DNA of 64,000 nt from Craspedostauros australis (GCA_026770025.1 JAMXDE010000028.1:434001-498000), one strand, 5' to 3'; shown: positions 1-10,054, numbered from the stretch's first letter. The notes: generated by a model from the sequence alone, not told the origin. A program made the numbers and translations.

Positions 1-483
1 GGCGGCCGTGGGGATGGATCGCTCATCGCCGACCATGACGTGAACATGGTACGGGCTCAGCACGATGCCGCCCGTCTGGCGTCGAGTCCAGCTCGCAGCC
101 TCGCCTGGTTGCAGCACCTGCGGTCGGTAGAAGATGCCGCGCTCCAGGACGACGACGATGGAGTGGTTGGTGTTGTTGTAGACCGTCGGGCAATGGGCCG
201 CCTCTTGGAACGTCAGAAGCGTGTCTTGAGGCGTCGTTGTCAGTGTCGTCGTTGTTGTCGCTGCTGCTCCTGCTTCTGACTCTGTCAGCGCACCCATTTT
301 CGTTTCTGTTTCTGTTCCGGCAACAATGGACGATTCCACTTCATCACCTTCGTTGGCGACTGTGATCTTCGACTGGATGGAGGCAGTGGGATCGTCCAAG
401 CAAGCATCGGACGATGCCATCAAGGCGGCTTCATCTCCGCGCTTGCCATTTCCGCGATTGTTGCTGGACTGAAAGAACACCAT
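1..483 (-). CDS. Unrecognised protein, 5' part, runs off left edge
   Basis: An open frame of 161 codons with no stop continues past the left edge. I chose the ATG at 483-481 because an in-frame TGA lies six codons upstream. Just inside the start, a pyrimidine-rich run ending in TTTCAG could be a splice acceptor, so an upstream exon is possible. The first ~90 residues are low-complexity (Ser/Thr/Glu/Ala, with a run of Thr). The following stretch looks like a folded beta-rich domain: VYNNTNHSIVVVLERGIFY, then QVLQPGEAASW, then SPYHVHVMVGDE. I do not recognise the family and assign no function. A retrotransposon on the same strand ends about 335 bases upstream of the start. Confidence 0.6.
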   Translation of the reverse strand, partial: MVFFQSSNNRGNGKRGDEAALMASSDACLDDPTASIQSKITVANEGDEVESSIVAGTETETKMGALTESEAGAAATTTTTLTTTPQDTLLTFQEAAHCPTVYNNTNHSIVVVLERGIFYRPQVLQPGEAASWTRRQTGGIVLSPYHVHVMVGDERSIPTAA

Positions 484-817
484 CGTCCACGCTCCGTTTC
501 ACACGCTGCGGACGTATTCCTGCTTTCTCCTCGGACTCGCGCGGATGCACAGCAGTTGTTCTCGGAGATCGTCGTCGTCGAGCTTGTGGTTCCTGCCACT
601 TACTCTGCACTGCTTGCTATCTTCTTCTTGATGGTCGGGCACGGGGATAGGTGAACGCAATGACTATCGCGGAGGGATTGTTCCTTTGTGAAGTATGTGC
701 ATGTTTTCCCACGTTCCACATCATCCGTTGGATGACCATTGAGATGCACGACTCGAAAGATTTGGAGAAGAGTGAGAACTTGCGGGATCGAGTTCCGTGA
801 GTCGGAGGAAAAGAACG
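484..817. other. Upstream flank of the left-edge gene
   Basis: This 334-base stretch separates the left-edge gene from the target-site duplication of the retrotransposon. Short frames here (for example 617-910 minus) run into LTR sequence and look like chance. It should hold the promoter of the left-edge gene, but I see no clear TATA box or other motif. Confidence 0.4.
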
Positions 818-822
818 CTCTG
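818..822. repeat. Target-site duplication, left copy (CTCTG)
   Basis: CTCTG lies directly left of the left LTR and again directly right of the right LTR at 9878-9882. Five bases is the usual duplication for Ty1/copia integrases. Confidence 0.85.
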
Positions 823-1507
823 AGTTAGGATTCGAGCGTAGTCGGCGCGAATCGGTGGAGAATGCCTCGTGAATCTGCCGGCTTCGGGATAGCCGTGTGA
901 TGCAGTTCAAGAGAGGTGTGCTGTTGAAGAGTTATAACTGTAACGATGAGTAGAAGAGTGCTTTGTAGCTAATCCTTGTCTGTGTTTATTATGAGTTAGC
1001 TTGTAGTGTTAATAGGGTGAAGAAACGATGCCACACAACTTGGCGAGACCCTGCACTGATGTACTTGGTTCAGTGCTCAGAGTAGATGATCATAACAGTG
1101 CCTTGCTCTCCGCACATGTAGATACACTGTAGTATAGGCCATGACGCAGGTTGGTGACAGTCATGAAGCAGTGGTTGTGGCTGGAGCTGATCCTCGGATT
1201 CCATTGCTCAAGTTGAAGCAAGTTAGATACACACATTGAGACTACGGCAATGATGCAGTAGTCATCAGCGTGAAGGGAATCGAGGTATGTTGTAGTGAAA
1301 GGATCTGAGGAGCATATAGTTCCCAGGGTGAGGTGTGAGTCAGGTCGGTCATGTTTGAGTCATGATGGATTCGTGAATGGAGGAGAGAAAGGAGGAGAAA
1401 GGATTTGATGGCCGATCAAGTCGGAAGATTTCGCGCCAAAACAAGAATTTTTCCCATCTGGTTGATACCGTGTTCGGTAATAGTCTGTCCCTCATTGAAT
1501 CTCAACT
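823..1507 (-). repeat. 3' LTR
   Basis: This 685-base copy matches 9193-9877 at a constant offset of 8370 with no mismatch that I can see. The ends are AGTT...AACT, a 4-base inverted repeat, instead of the usual TG...CA. The apparent match runs on to 1510 only because the first internal bases (CTC) happen to equal the start of the target duplication. Confidence 0.93.
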
Positions 1508-1518
1508 CTCCCTCTCAG
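1508..1518 (-). promoter_or_regulatory. Polypurine tract (plus-strand primer)
   Basis: On the element strand the bases directly before the 3' LTR read CTGAGAGGGAG. A purine run touching the 3' LTR is the standard primer for plus-strand DNA synthesis in LTR elements. Confidence 0.75.
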
Positions 1519-1591
1519 TGTTGGGTCGTGATTGGAGTTGTGGTATCGATGAAAACTTCATCCTTCATTGTTGTTTGTTGTTTGCTGGTTG

Positions 1592-4500
1592 TTACCAGCC
1601 CATGATTTTGAACCGTAAGTATTCGAAGACCACGATGGACAGTCCCTTCGTGAAGATGTCTGCGAGCTGTTCCGGCGTGGAGATGTGTTGAATGCAAATG
1701 AATCCTGCCTTGACCCAGTACCAAAAGAAATGCCACTTGGTTAGGAAGTGTTTGGTGCGCGCGGTCGGCTGATGATTGGTGGCGAGGGAAATGCAGGCTT
1801 GGTTGTCCTCGAAGACAGTGCACTGGAGGTTGGTGTGCAGCGGCATGTCGGTGCCGGCGTTGTTGATCACTTGGCGAATGAGTTGTTGGATGGGAATCAA
1901 TGTTCGCATTGCCAGGGAGAGAGCGGAGTACTCGGACTCCATTGTGGATAACGCGATCTCAGTTTGGAGCTTCGACTTCCAAATGAGAGGGCATCCACCC
2001 AATGTGATTAGATATCCCGTGCGCGACTTGACCGACACCGGGTCTTTGCTGTCCTCACGTTGGTAGAGGCCTGCGAAGTCAGCGTCCACGTAGCACTTGA
2101 GGTCGAGTTGCCCTGTAGGGCGAACAATGGTACCCATGGTTTCGGTGTGCTTGAGATAACGCATGATGCGCTTGACAGCTTTGACGTGTGAGCGGCGGGG
2201 ATCGTGTCCGAAGCGAGCGACTTGGGAGACTGCGAAGGCGAGATCGGGACGAGTGTTTGTTGTGAGGTAGAGCAGCATGCCGACGACAGAGCGGTAGTTC
2301 CATTTCTCGTTCATGGCTGGTTCATCCTTGCACTGTCCGAGTGCGAGTTGCGTGGTAGGTACCGGACATGGGTTGCAGTTCGACATCTTCGTTGTCTCAA
2401 GGACCTTTTTGATCAATCCTGGTTGTCGAAGATGGACAGTATCCGCCTTCGGGTCACGGCAGAGCTCAATCCCCAGGAATTCGGTGAAGCTGCCTTCCTG
2501 GGTAAGCTCGAACCCGAGTTCACGCATTGATGCAATGAAGTCGTCAGCATCCTTCTTAGTCTTGGAGGCGATTCCTGCATCGTCAACGTAGAGAACAATC
2601 ATGATGTCGCGCTTGATGAACAAGCATTGCTCTTGATCGCAAGCTGTGAAGCCGACTGTGATTAGAGCTCGGATGAGGTGCTCGTACCACAGGCGCGGAG
2701 CGATCGTCAATCCGTAGAGACTTTTGCGAAGTCGGAGACAGGTGTTGGGTCCCTTGCTTGACTTGAAGCCGCGAGGAAGGTGAAGATGCACAGGCTTATG
2801 GATTGAGGCCTGCACGAAGGCATTTGTGAAGTCGATGGATGTTGTTGTCCAACCCATCACGATGGATGTGCTCAGGAAGATGCGGACGGATGACCAGGCC
2901 ACGACTGGCGCATAGGTGGATGCATCCTCATTCATGAGGTCTCCGCGGCAGCACCAGCGACCCTTGTACTTCTTGATGGTACCATCTGGCAAGCGCTTGC
3001 GACGGAAGACCCAGGTCCCTGGGAAGATCCGATCATTGATGACGTCGGCCTTTTGAATCTCTTCCCATGTTCCCTTCTCGGTAAGTGCCTTGATTTCCTT
3101 TTCGGCTGCTTGCATCCACTCATCCTTGTTGTCGTCGCGAATCGCTTCGTCAAAGGAAAGGGTGTCAGGGTCATTGCTGGATGCTTTGTACGTGGATGAG
3201 CGTTCGGCGATGTTCAAATCGCCACCTGTTGTGAAGTAGCTCATCATGTGTCCATCAACATATGTTGGGAAGTTCGTTGAGTCTCGTTGTGGCTCGATGA
3301 TGGAGACAGCGTAAGCATGTTGTTCGATGTTCGCCCATGTGTGCTCTGGGATACATGTTGCTGTGTCGAGGATGGATGATGGGTCGACTTCAAGTGTTGA
3401 TCCGCTTTGATCGGACGCTCGCGTTGCTGGGGCCACCTTGAGAGGTGCCGTGTTGGTCTCGATCATTCCTTGGATAAATTTCTCAACTTCGAATTCACTT
3501 GGCTGTGGCCATGGCCCTGGACGAATCGTCGTGACTTGGCGACGGAGTAGTTCGAATGCGAGGCGATAGTGATGGTTCTCAGAGATGGCGTTCCACACGG
3601 AGCGAGTTCTTTTGAAGAATGTGTTTCCACTGATTTTGGATTCGGGAGGAAGAAAACCCTTCATCATCAAGTATTCCGGATCCTGATACGACCATGGCTC
3701 TGGTTTGGCCGATGACATGTAGTCAAAGGCATCGAAGCTGGGGTTCATGATGCCGGTTCGAATGAAAGTGCTCAGTCTGTTGACGAATTGGCCGACGGCG
3801 TAGTCGGTTGCTTGTCTCCTGAGGTCATCACAACGAATCTCGCAGTGAAGATCGACTTCGAAATGTCTCTCCATGTCCGAGTAGAAGTCCTCGTAGACGT
3901 CCTGGCATGGCGTTGGTCCTTCTTCGACCATGTCGTCTGGATCCGGCTGCCACCAATCGGCCATGTTGATGCTTGCTTCTTCTCTTTTAGCCGGTTTTGG
4001 GGTGAACGTTGGTAGGACGATGTTGGTTGGTTGTGGATTCAACGTATTGAATCGACCTCGAAGTCTGCGCAACAAGTAGTGAGCGTCCACCTTGAATTGG
4101 TGTAGGTCGATGGAGAGGGAGTCGCTGCCTTTGCGTTGGAGAGGTTCGATTGTATGTAGGCAATCGACGACAGCTTGTGAGAATGTGATGATTGATGCAG
4201 AATCAGGGTGTAGTTCCCTGGTTGTTGCTTCCTGTTCATTTTCTTCCATGGTAGCCACCGCGGGACAGAAGTAGTAGTCATCGGTATCTTCGTCGTCTAA
4301 CCATGCGGCTTTGCCTCCCATGCGTGCATACGTGAATCGCTTTGGTTGTTTGCGATTTCTCGTGCTTCGAGATCTTACTGGCGTTGGTTCAAGCTTGGGC
4401 ATGATAGGTGCCGTGGAACCGGTTTCAGTTGGTGTTGGATCTGAAGGTGGTAATGGAGTTGCCGGTTCCGAGATTGGTGACTCTCGGAGAGGTGAGTCAA

Positions 4501-7500
4501 ATTGCGGTTGAAGTGTTCGCTGGTCCGGTGACTCTATAGTAGGGTCAGGTACCGGGGACTCATCGGGAGCTCCCTCTGTCGAAGACATTTGCTTGTTGGC
4601 TCCCTCTGAAGCTGGCATCGGAGGGGCGAGAGGTTCACTCATGAGATCCGGGATCTGTTGTGTCGTCGGTTGCGACTCTTTCGCCAATACCTGTGGCGCC
4701 CTTTCACGGATAGTTCGTTGGTTTCGCGCCTCGGTCATCGGTGGTGGAGTATTATCGTCGTTGTGTTGTAACCGGTTGTGGTCTCGCGTGTCTGATGCGA
4801 AGATGTCGTCCTGCTCCATTGATTCCACATCGTCGTCATCGAATGGATATTGAAAGGTGGTGTCACCAAACATGCGAGTCCATTCTTCCGATTGATAGCT
4901 TGGAAGTTGCTTCAAGTCGGTAGCAATTGTTGCGAACCAGTCGTCGAACACAACATGGAACTGTGGTGTGATTGAACCTGTCCGTGGTGATAGAACTAGG
5001 GGTACGGTTGAAGCATGCTTAGTGGAGAGACCCATGTTCACGTATCTCTCTCCTCTTGGTTCCCATCGAGGTATCTTGCGCCCGTCGGCCAGTGCTTTGT
5101 TAAGGACATAGACTGGGCTGCCCCATACGTGCAGGTTATGAAGTTGCTTGAGGGGGAGACGAATGCGTGACAGAACATCGTAAGGTGTGAGGCCTGTGGC
5201 GGGGTTAGGCACGCGGTTGTAGATATACGCAGCATGCACTACGGCCATTGGCCACAGTTGAGCGTCGAACATTGTTGGCCAATGAATGCTTTGATGCATC
5301 ATCATGGTTCGGGCCATTGATACAATTGTTCGAATGCTTCGTTCGGCGATTCCATTGTGATGATGAGCGCCGACGCCTGCGAATCGATGGACTTGATGGA
5401 ATATTTCAAGGTGCTTGGAGTATTCGGGTGAGGTGAAGGTAGTTGCGTTGTCTGATAAGTAAGATCGCACGGGGACTCCCACATCTCGACACATTAGTTC
5501 GAACCGTTCTTTGGCCTCGAGGGTAGCGTGTGTTGTTAGTGCTGCTACTGGTTCCACATGAATGTATCCGGAGGCGTGATCGACGAAGATGGCTCCGCCT
5601 TTGTACATTTCGTTTGGATCACCTTTGCCTCGTCCTGAGAAGAGGCGTCCTGGTGTTCGACCGACGAAGTGGTCCACTGATACTTGTTGTCCTGGGAACA
5701 AATGATCGGTGCGCAAAACTCCTTGTTTGTCACGGACGACATGTTGAGTTATTCCTGGGGAAGGGCGACGGTGCAGCTTTCCGAATTGGCATGCGGCGCA
5801 GAGCGGAAGGCTTGTGACCCTTGCCGCAGCTGTGTGCATCTTTCTAGACGATTCTGACCCAGTGAGCGCACCCGAACGCAGCAGGAACTTCACTCGACTG
5901 AAGGATAAGTGTCCGAGACGATAGTGCCACCGAAGAAGTTCCTTTTGCGGTTGGGTGAGGTTCACGTTGTGGTCCGACACGGTAGAGACGATGGACGTTA
6001 GTGCAGCTGGCACGTCATGGATGTTGTCGGCGCTGTAGCCGACTGATGTTGGCAGCCTTGTGGACTTCTTGTAGTTCGCTACGATTGCATTGCGATCGTC
6101 GTTTCCCAGGATTCCGCTGAGTTTGCAGGAGGACTTGTCGAACACTATTGTTTCGCCCTGATACTCTTCTAGGAGACTGGAAGTGCTGATTAGCTTGACC
6201 TTTGATTCGGGAACATGGAAAGCAGGCAATCGCAATTTGCGAGGGCTTCCAGTTACATCAAGGACATGCCATTCGACGGTCCCCAACGCATTCACTTGGA
6301 TTTTCTTGAGGAACCCGTTGAGAAAGGTCGGTCTTGGTGGAGGACTTGGAGTAGAACAGAAATCATTGAGGTCATTTGTCACAGAGATTGACGCTCCGCT
6401 GTCCCATACAAGTTCGAATGGAGCATCGGGCGAGAGATAACTCTCAGCCTTAGCTGGAGATGCAAAAGCGTTGCGATTGGTGAAGTAAGATGCTAGACCT
6501 TGCAGAGTGAGTAGTGCGGGCATGTCATTGTCACATTGTTGCTTTTGGTTTCGATCATACATCAAGTCGATTCCACGAGTTGGGTATAGGCTCCAAAGGT
6601 TTCGTGAGATGGATGAGGTGCGACCTTCCTGGCGGGGCAATTTTGCAGTCGTGAATGACTGGTTTTTACCATAAGTGGAAGTTTTCGACTGGTTCCAGTA
6701 ACGACGTTTTGATCTGTGATTGCGAGTTTTGGTCCGGGCCTGGGGGCGCCACACACGTTTTGTTCGTGGGGATTTTTCTTTCGACACGTTTATGGGTTTG
6801 GGTCCATCTGGGTCGAGACTTTCCATCACAAGGTCGTAGAGACTGCGTTTCACAGCTCCATTGAAGTGTGTGGGACGTTTGTGCACTTGCTTGAACCGTT
6901 CCTTGACTCGTGCCTTGTTATAGGCTAAATCATTAGAGTTGATTATGTCGGGTCTTCGTGGAACGTTCGTGTGAAGGAGTAGTAGAGTTACGGCGATTAG
7001 CATCCAGGCATTAGCTGCCGCGATGTACCACCCATACTCTACTCCGATAGTGATGACTTGGAGTGAGGCGAAGAGGAGAACCATTCCAACGATGCTACCG
7101 AAGTAGTTGAAGGAGGTAAAGAGGTTCCAGACGAGAGACCACCAAGTGTCTTCGTCTTGACTGGAGGTGGCTGTGAAGCATGTCCATGCAGCCATGTCAA
7201 TGGAGAGGTTGTCCTGTTTGGGAACGTTCTTGCCCTTTGCCTTCGCCTTGAACTTGAAGTTGTCCTGGTGGCTCTCGGTGTTGTGCGAGAGACGCCAGCG
7301 GCGGCACTTGGCGCACCACATGAACGTCTTGTCGTTGACAAGCTTGCGTTGTGGCTCACCGGGCTTGGGAGCTTTGGACGACCAGCTCTGGCCGGCGTTG
7401 CGTTTGTTGTCGCGTTCCTTGGGCTTCTTGAAGTTGTTTCTCTTTCCATCGTTCTTGGAGAAACCCTTGTGTTGCTCGAGAACGTTGGCGCTTGGATTCT

Positions 7501-8836
7501 GGACGACGTTGTTGGCGTACGAGTACTTGGGCACGTTACTATCTCTGGTACGCCTGATGGCATGCCAGCGATTTCCGCGCACTTCGTTTTCGTACGACGA
7601 CTCGGCCTTGTTGCAGATTGCCATCCATGTGAGATCTTTTGCGGCAAGCTGGGGGCGAGCGTACTCGTATGTGAAGACGGGGAGACGCATGAGGATTTCT
7701 TCAAGGTCATCCTTCATCACATAGAGAGGACGTCGGTACTGTTCACCAGACCGGATCTGTCCTCCAGCCTGTAGGAAGGCATCGAGGATCGTTCGGAGGA
7801 GACGGAGGTCGAAGCGACCGGCGTCGTCGAGGCGCTTGCAAAGAGCACGAAGGTGGACTGCCATGAGACCAACGTTCTCGTTTGGAAAACGTCTGCAGTT
7901 GACTTCGCGGATCTTGGCTGCGAGGGCGTCTTGTTCATCCAAGGAGTTGGCCGAGTTGCTGTTCATGAACTCTACGAAGAGAGTGATGAAGTTATCGTGG
8001 AACTTCGGCTCAATTCGGTTCATGAGCTGGTCTTCGAGGGCAGGATCAAGACTGTCACGGAAGAACGCTGAGGCTGTCTCGTTGTTCTGGACGTCGTAGT
8101 GATCCCACTTCAGATGGAACTCGTCGAAGTGCTTGGTGGCATCTTCAAGAGTGAAGGCGGCTGGTGAGTCCAGGACGCACGTCATCCCTGACTCTACGTT
8201 GGCGTCAGCAATGTACGCCATGGTGAGGAGTCCGGTTCTTGCCATGTGGTTTCGCACCAGGCGGATGAACTGCTGGATGTTCCCTCCTTTCTTGAACTTG
8301 TCGGTGAGTCCTTGCTCTCGCTTGGACTGGTTGGTGGAGTCAGCACCGTTGTGGAGGATTCTCTGTTGTTGAGAGTTGGTCCACCTGGTGTGTGACTCGT
8401 CTTGGAGGCCAGTCCAATGTCCGTTTGGTGCACCTGCAGTCCAGGGTACCCAGTTGCGTCCTTGCTTGAGGATGCCTCCCATGATGGGGACGGTTGGTTT
8501 CCCGGAGAGGTCGTGGTCGTCGTCTTCGCTGTCCTCTTCTGACTTTCTGCTCTTCTTGGGCATGGGAGTTTCCATGTCGAAGATGCTGTCGCCGAGGAAG
8601 GACTGTTCCGTTCGAGGTCTTGTGTCGCCAGCGGAGCGGCTGCGCTCGAGACCGGGACGGCTTGGGGTCGTGGTGGCTGTCGCCGCTGCTTGGGCAGTGG
8701 CTATGGCCGCGTTCGCTGCTTCTGCAGCGGCTTCGGCCGCCAACGTCGCCTGTGTTAGGCGAGCGTTCTCGACCGTGATCGCTTCGAGCTGCGCTTGCAG
8801 CTCTTCCAGCGTGGCAGTTGTTGTCTCTTCCGCCAT
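1592..8836 (-). CDS. Ty1/copia gag-pol polyprotein with internal TM hairpin
   Basis: One 2414-residue frame encodes gag and pol without a frameshift or stop. An Ala/Glu-rich coiled coil (about 1-55) and the gag core are followed by a Cys-Cys-His-His knuckle (CAKCRRWRLSHNTESH, about 509-524). Two adjacent strongly hydrophobic segments (about 578-600 and 603-624) come next; these are unusual for gag-pol. The aspartic protease has DSGAS near 813. The integrase has an HHCC zinc site (about 967-1015) and a DD35E core, with the last Asp in SDNATTF and the Glu in GIAERS. The reverse transcriptase has YVDD near 2084. RNase H has YVDAD, TMESEY and FEDNQ. The long acidic and Pro-rich stretch after integrase is linker. 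The ATG at 8836 follows a 356-base leader. Confidence 0.96.
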   Translation of the reverse strand: MAEETTTATLEELQAQLEAITVENARLTQATLAAEAAAEAANAAIATAQAAATATTTPSRPGLERSRSAGDTRPRTEQSFLGDSIFDMETPMPKKSRKSEEDSEDDDHDLSGKPTVPIMGGILKQGRNWVPWTAGAPNGHWTGLQDESHTRWTNSQQQRILHNGADSTNQSKREQGLTDKFKKGGNIQQFIRLVRNHMARTGLLTMAYIADANVESGMTCVLDSPAAFTLEDATKHFDEFHLKWDHYDVQNNETASAFFRDSLDPALEDQLMNRIEPKFHDNFITLFVEFMNSNSANSLDEQDALAAKIREVNCRRFPNENVGLMAVHLRALCKRLDDAGRFDLRLLRTILDAFLQAGGQIRSGEQYRRPLYVMKDDLEEILMRLPVFTYEYARPQLAAKDLTWMAICNKAESSYENEVRGNRWHAIRRTRDSNVPKYSYANNVVQNPSANVLEQHKGFSKNDGKRNNFKKPKERDNKRNAGQSWSSKAPKPGEPQRKLVNDKTFMWCAKCRRWRLSHNTESHQDNFKFKAKAKGKNVPKQDNLSIDMAAWTCFTATSSQDEDTWWSLVWNLFTSFNYFGSIVGMVLLFASLQVITIGVEYGWYIAAANAWMLIAVTLLLLHTNVPRRPDIINSNDLAYNKARVKERFKQVHKRPTHFNGAVKRSLYDLVMESLDPDGPKPINVSKEKSPRTKRVWRPQARTKTRNHRSKRRYWNQSKTSTYGKNQSFTTAKLPRQEGRTSSISRNLWSLYPTRGIDLMYDRNQKQQCDNDMPALLTLQGLASYFTNRNAFASPAKAESYLSPDAPFELVWDSGASISVTNDLNDFCSTPSPPPRPTFLNGFLKKIQVNALGTVEWHVLDVTGSPRKLRLPAFHVPESKVKLISTSSLLEEYQGETIVFDKSSCKLSGILGNDDRNAIVANYKKSTRLPTSVGYSADNIHDVPAALTSIVSTVSDHNVNLTQPQKELLRWHYRLGHLSFSRVKFLLRSGALTGSESSRKMHTAAARVTSLPLCAACQFGKLHRRPSPGITQHVVRDKQGVLRTDHLFPGQQVSVDHFVGRTPGRLFSGRGKGDPNEMYKGGAIFVDHASGYIHVEPVAALTTHATLEAKERFELMCRDVGVPVRSYLSDNATTFTSPEYSKHLEIFHQVHRFAGVGAHHHNGIAERSIRTIVSMARTMMMHQSIHWPTMFDAQLWPMAVVHAAYIYNRVPNPATGLTPYDVLSRIRLPLKQLHNLHVWGSPVYVLNKALADGRKIPRWEPRGERYVNMGLSTKHASTVPLVLSPRTGSITPQFHVVFDDWFATIATDLKQLPSYQSEEWTRMFGDTTFQYPFDDDDVESMEQDDIFASDTRDHNRLQHNDDNTPPPMTEARNQRTIRERAPQVLAKESQPTTQQIPDLMSEPLAPPMPASEGANKQMSSTEGAPDESPVPDPTIESPDQRTLQPQFDSPLRESPISEPATPLPPSDPTPTETGSTAPIMPKLEPTPVRSRSTRNRKQPKRFTYARMGGKAAWLDDEDTDDYYFCPAVATMEENEQEATTRELHPDSASIITFSQAVVDCLHTIEPLQRKGSDSLSIDLHQFKVDAHYLLRRLRGRFNTLNPQPTNIVLPTFTPKPAKREEASINMADWWQPDPDDMVEEGPTPCQDVYEDFYSDMERHFEVDLHCEIRCDDLRRQATDYAVGQFVNRLSTFIRTGIMNPSFDAFDYMSSAKPEPWSYQDPEYLMMKGFLPPESKISGNTFFKRTRSVWNAISENHHYRLAFELLRRQVTTIRPGPWPQPSEFEVEKFIQGMIETNTAPLKVAPATRASDQSGSTLEVDPSSILDTATCIPEHTWANIEQHAYAVSIIEPQRDSTNFPTYVDGHMMSYFTTGGDLNIAERSSTYKASSNDPDTLSFDEAIRDDNKDEWMQAAEKEIKALTEKGTWEEIQKADVINDRIFPGTWVFRRKRLPDGTIKKYKGRWCCRGDLMNEDASTYAPVVAWSSVRIFLSTSIVMGWTTTSIDFTNAFVQASIHKPVHLHLPRGFKSSKGPNTCLRLRKSLYGLTIAPRLWYEHLIRALITVGFTACDQEQCLFIKRDIMIVLYVDDAGIASKTKKDADDFIASMRELGFELTQEGSFTEFLGIELCRDPKADTVHLRQPGLIKKVLETTKMSNCNPCPVPTTQLALGQCKDEPAMNEKWNYRSVVGMLLYLTTNTRPDLAFAVSQVARFGHDPRRSHVKAVKRIMRYLKHTETMGTIVRPTGQLDLKCYVDADFAGLYQREDSKDPVSVKSRTGYLITLGGCPLIWKSKLQTEIALSTMESEYSALSLAMRTLIPIQQLIRQVINNAGTDMPLHTNLQCTVFEDNQACISLATNHQPTARTKHFLTKWHFFWYWVKAGFICIQHISTPEQLADIFTKGLSIVVFEYLRFKIMGW

Positions 8837-9179
8837 GATGGATGACGGGGACTTTTCGAGTGGTCTTCTGACTTCGAGAGGATCGATCTGTTTGCCTTCT
8901 CTTGCTCTTGCTCGGCTTCACTTCGTTGGGAAGGTGTGCACTGAAGTTCGATGCAGGCTTGGGGAGGCTCGCACTCGGTCGGCGAGTGCGGTTATTGCTT
9001 GCTTTGGCAGAGGCTACTGAGGTCCGACCTTGGGTCGCTTACCTTCAGCTGGGACTTCTGTCCTTTGTTGGAAGCTCGGTCTGCGAGCTGTGCCTTTTGG
9101 CTTGGTCTCAGAGAGACTCTTGCGATCGGTTGGCAGAGGAAGATGCTCGGTGGAGTTGATTAGAGAGTATTTGGCAACC
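8837..9179 (-). other. Retrotransposon 5' leader
   Basis: This untranslated stretch lies between the primer-binding site and the gag-pol ATG. It would hold the packaging signal and translation leader. I see no conserved motif and no convincing frame. Confidence 0.6.
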
Positions 9180-9193
9180 ACTCGCAGCTACCA
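9180..9193 (-). promoter_or_regulatory. Primer-binding site, tRNA-iMet-like
   Basis: On the element strand TGGTAGCTGCGAG begins at the last base of the 5' LTR. Its complement CTCGCAGCTACCA looks like a tRNA 3' acceptor ending in CCA. GCTACCA is a common end of initiator methionine tRNAs, the usual Ty1/copia primer. The match to this host's tRNA cannot be tested here. Confidence 0.7.
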
Positions 9194-9877
9194 GTTAGGA
9201 TTCGAGCGTAGTCGGCGCGAATCGGTGGAGAATGCCTCGTGAATCTGCCGGCTTCGGGATAGCCGTGTGATGCAGTTCAAGAGAGGTGTGCTGTTGAAGA
9301 GTTATAACTGTAACGATGAGTAGAAGAGTGCTTTGTAGCTAATCCTTGTCTGTGTTTATTATGAGTTAGCTTGTAGTGTTAATAGGGTGAAGAAACGATG
9401 CCACACAACTTGGCGAGACCCTGCACTGATGTACTTGGTTCAGTGCTCAGAGTAGATGATCATAACAGTGCCTTGCTCTCCGCACATGTAGATACACTGT
9501 AGTATAGGCCATGACGCAGGTTGGTGACAGTCATGAAGCAGTGGTTGTGGCTGGAGCTGATCCTCGGATTCCATTGCTCAAGTTGAAGCAAGTTAGATAC
9601 ACACATTGAGACTACGGCAATGATGCAGTAGTCATCAGCGTGAAGGGAATCGAGGTATGTTGTAGTGAAAGGATCTGAGGAGCATATAGTTCCCAGGGTG
9701 AGGTGTGAGTCAGGTCGGTCATGTTTGAGTCATGATGGATTCGTGAATGGAGGAGAGAAAGGAGGAGAAAGGATTTGATGGCCGATCAAGTCGGAAGATT
9801 TCGCGCCAAAACAAGAATTTTTCCCATCTGGTTGATACCGTGTTCGGTAATAGTCTGTCCCTCATTGAATCTCAACT
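9193..9877 (-). repeat. 5' LTR
   Basis: This is the second 685-base LTR copy and appears identical to 823-1507. It should carry the element promoter. A TATA-like ACTATATGCT on the element strand (near 9682-9691) is a weak candidate. Confidence 0.93.
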
Positions 9878-9882
9878 CTCTG
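9878..9882. repeat. Target-site duplication, right copy (CTCTG)
   Basis: CTCTG repeats the five bases at 818-822. Removing the element and one copy restores a continuous host sequence. Confidence 0.85.
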
Positions 9883-10054
9883 CCTCCTCCACCGGATTCT
9901 GCAATTCGCAAATGTGTATTGCACGTCAGAAGCAAAAGCGATGCATGCAAGGTTGTCGAGCTTGGGTTACAGCATGATGTGACGCGTAGTTTATTCGAAC
10001 ATATTATATTATATGCCGTACCCTCCAAAGTGCGATGAATCTCTTGCCTCCACG

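Larger units (their letters stand above)
823..9877 (-). mobile_element. Complete Ty1/copia LTR retrotransposon (diatom CoDi-like)
   Basis: The element is 9055 bases long and has every expected part: two 685-base LTRs, a primer-binding site next to the 5' LTR (9180-9193), a single gag-pol frame (8836-1592), a purine tract next to the 3' LTR (1508-1518) and flanking CTCTG duplications. The pol order protease, integrase, reverse transcriptase, RNase H is diagnostic of Ty1/copia. The LTRs show no difference on reading through both, and the coding frame has no stop or frameshift, so the insertion is recent and may still be competent. CoDi assignment is inference from host type. The element sits between the left-edge gene and RadA. 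Confidence 0.95.

Noticed and set aside
617-910. 97-codon minus-strand frame
   Set aside because: It crosses the host/LTR boundary and has no protein-like features.
7157-7774. 205-codon plus-strand frame
   Set aside because: It is antisense to the gag region of the retrotransposon and has no domain.
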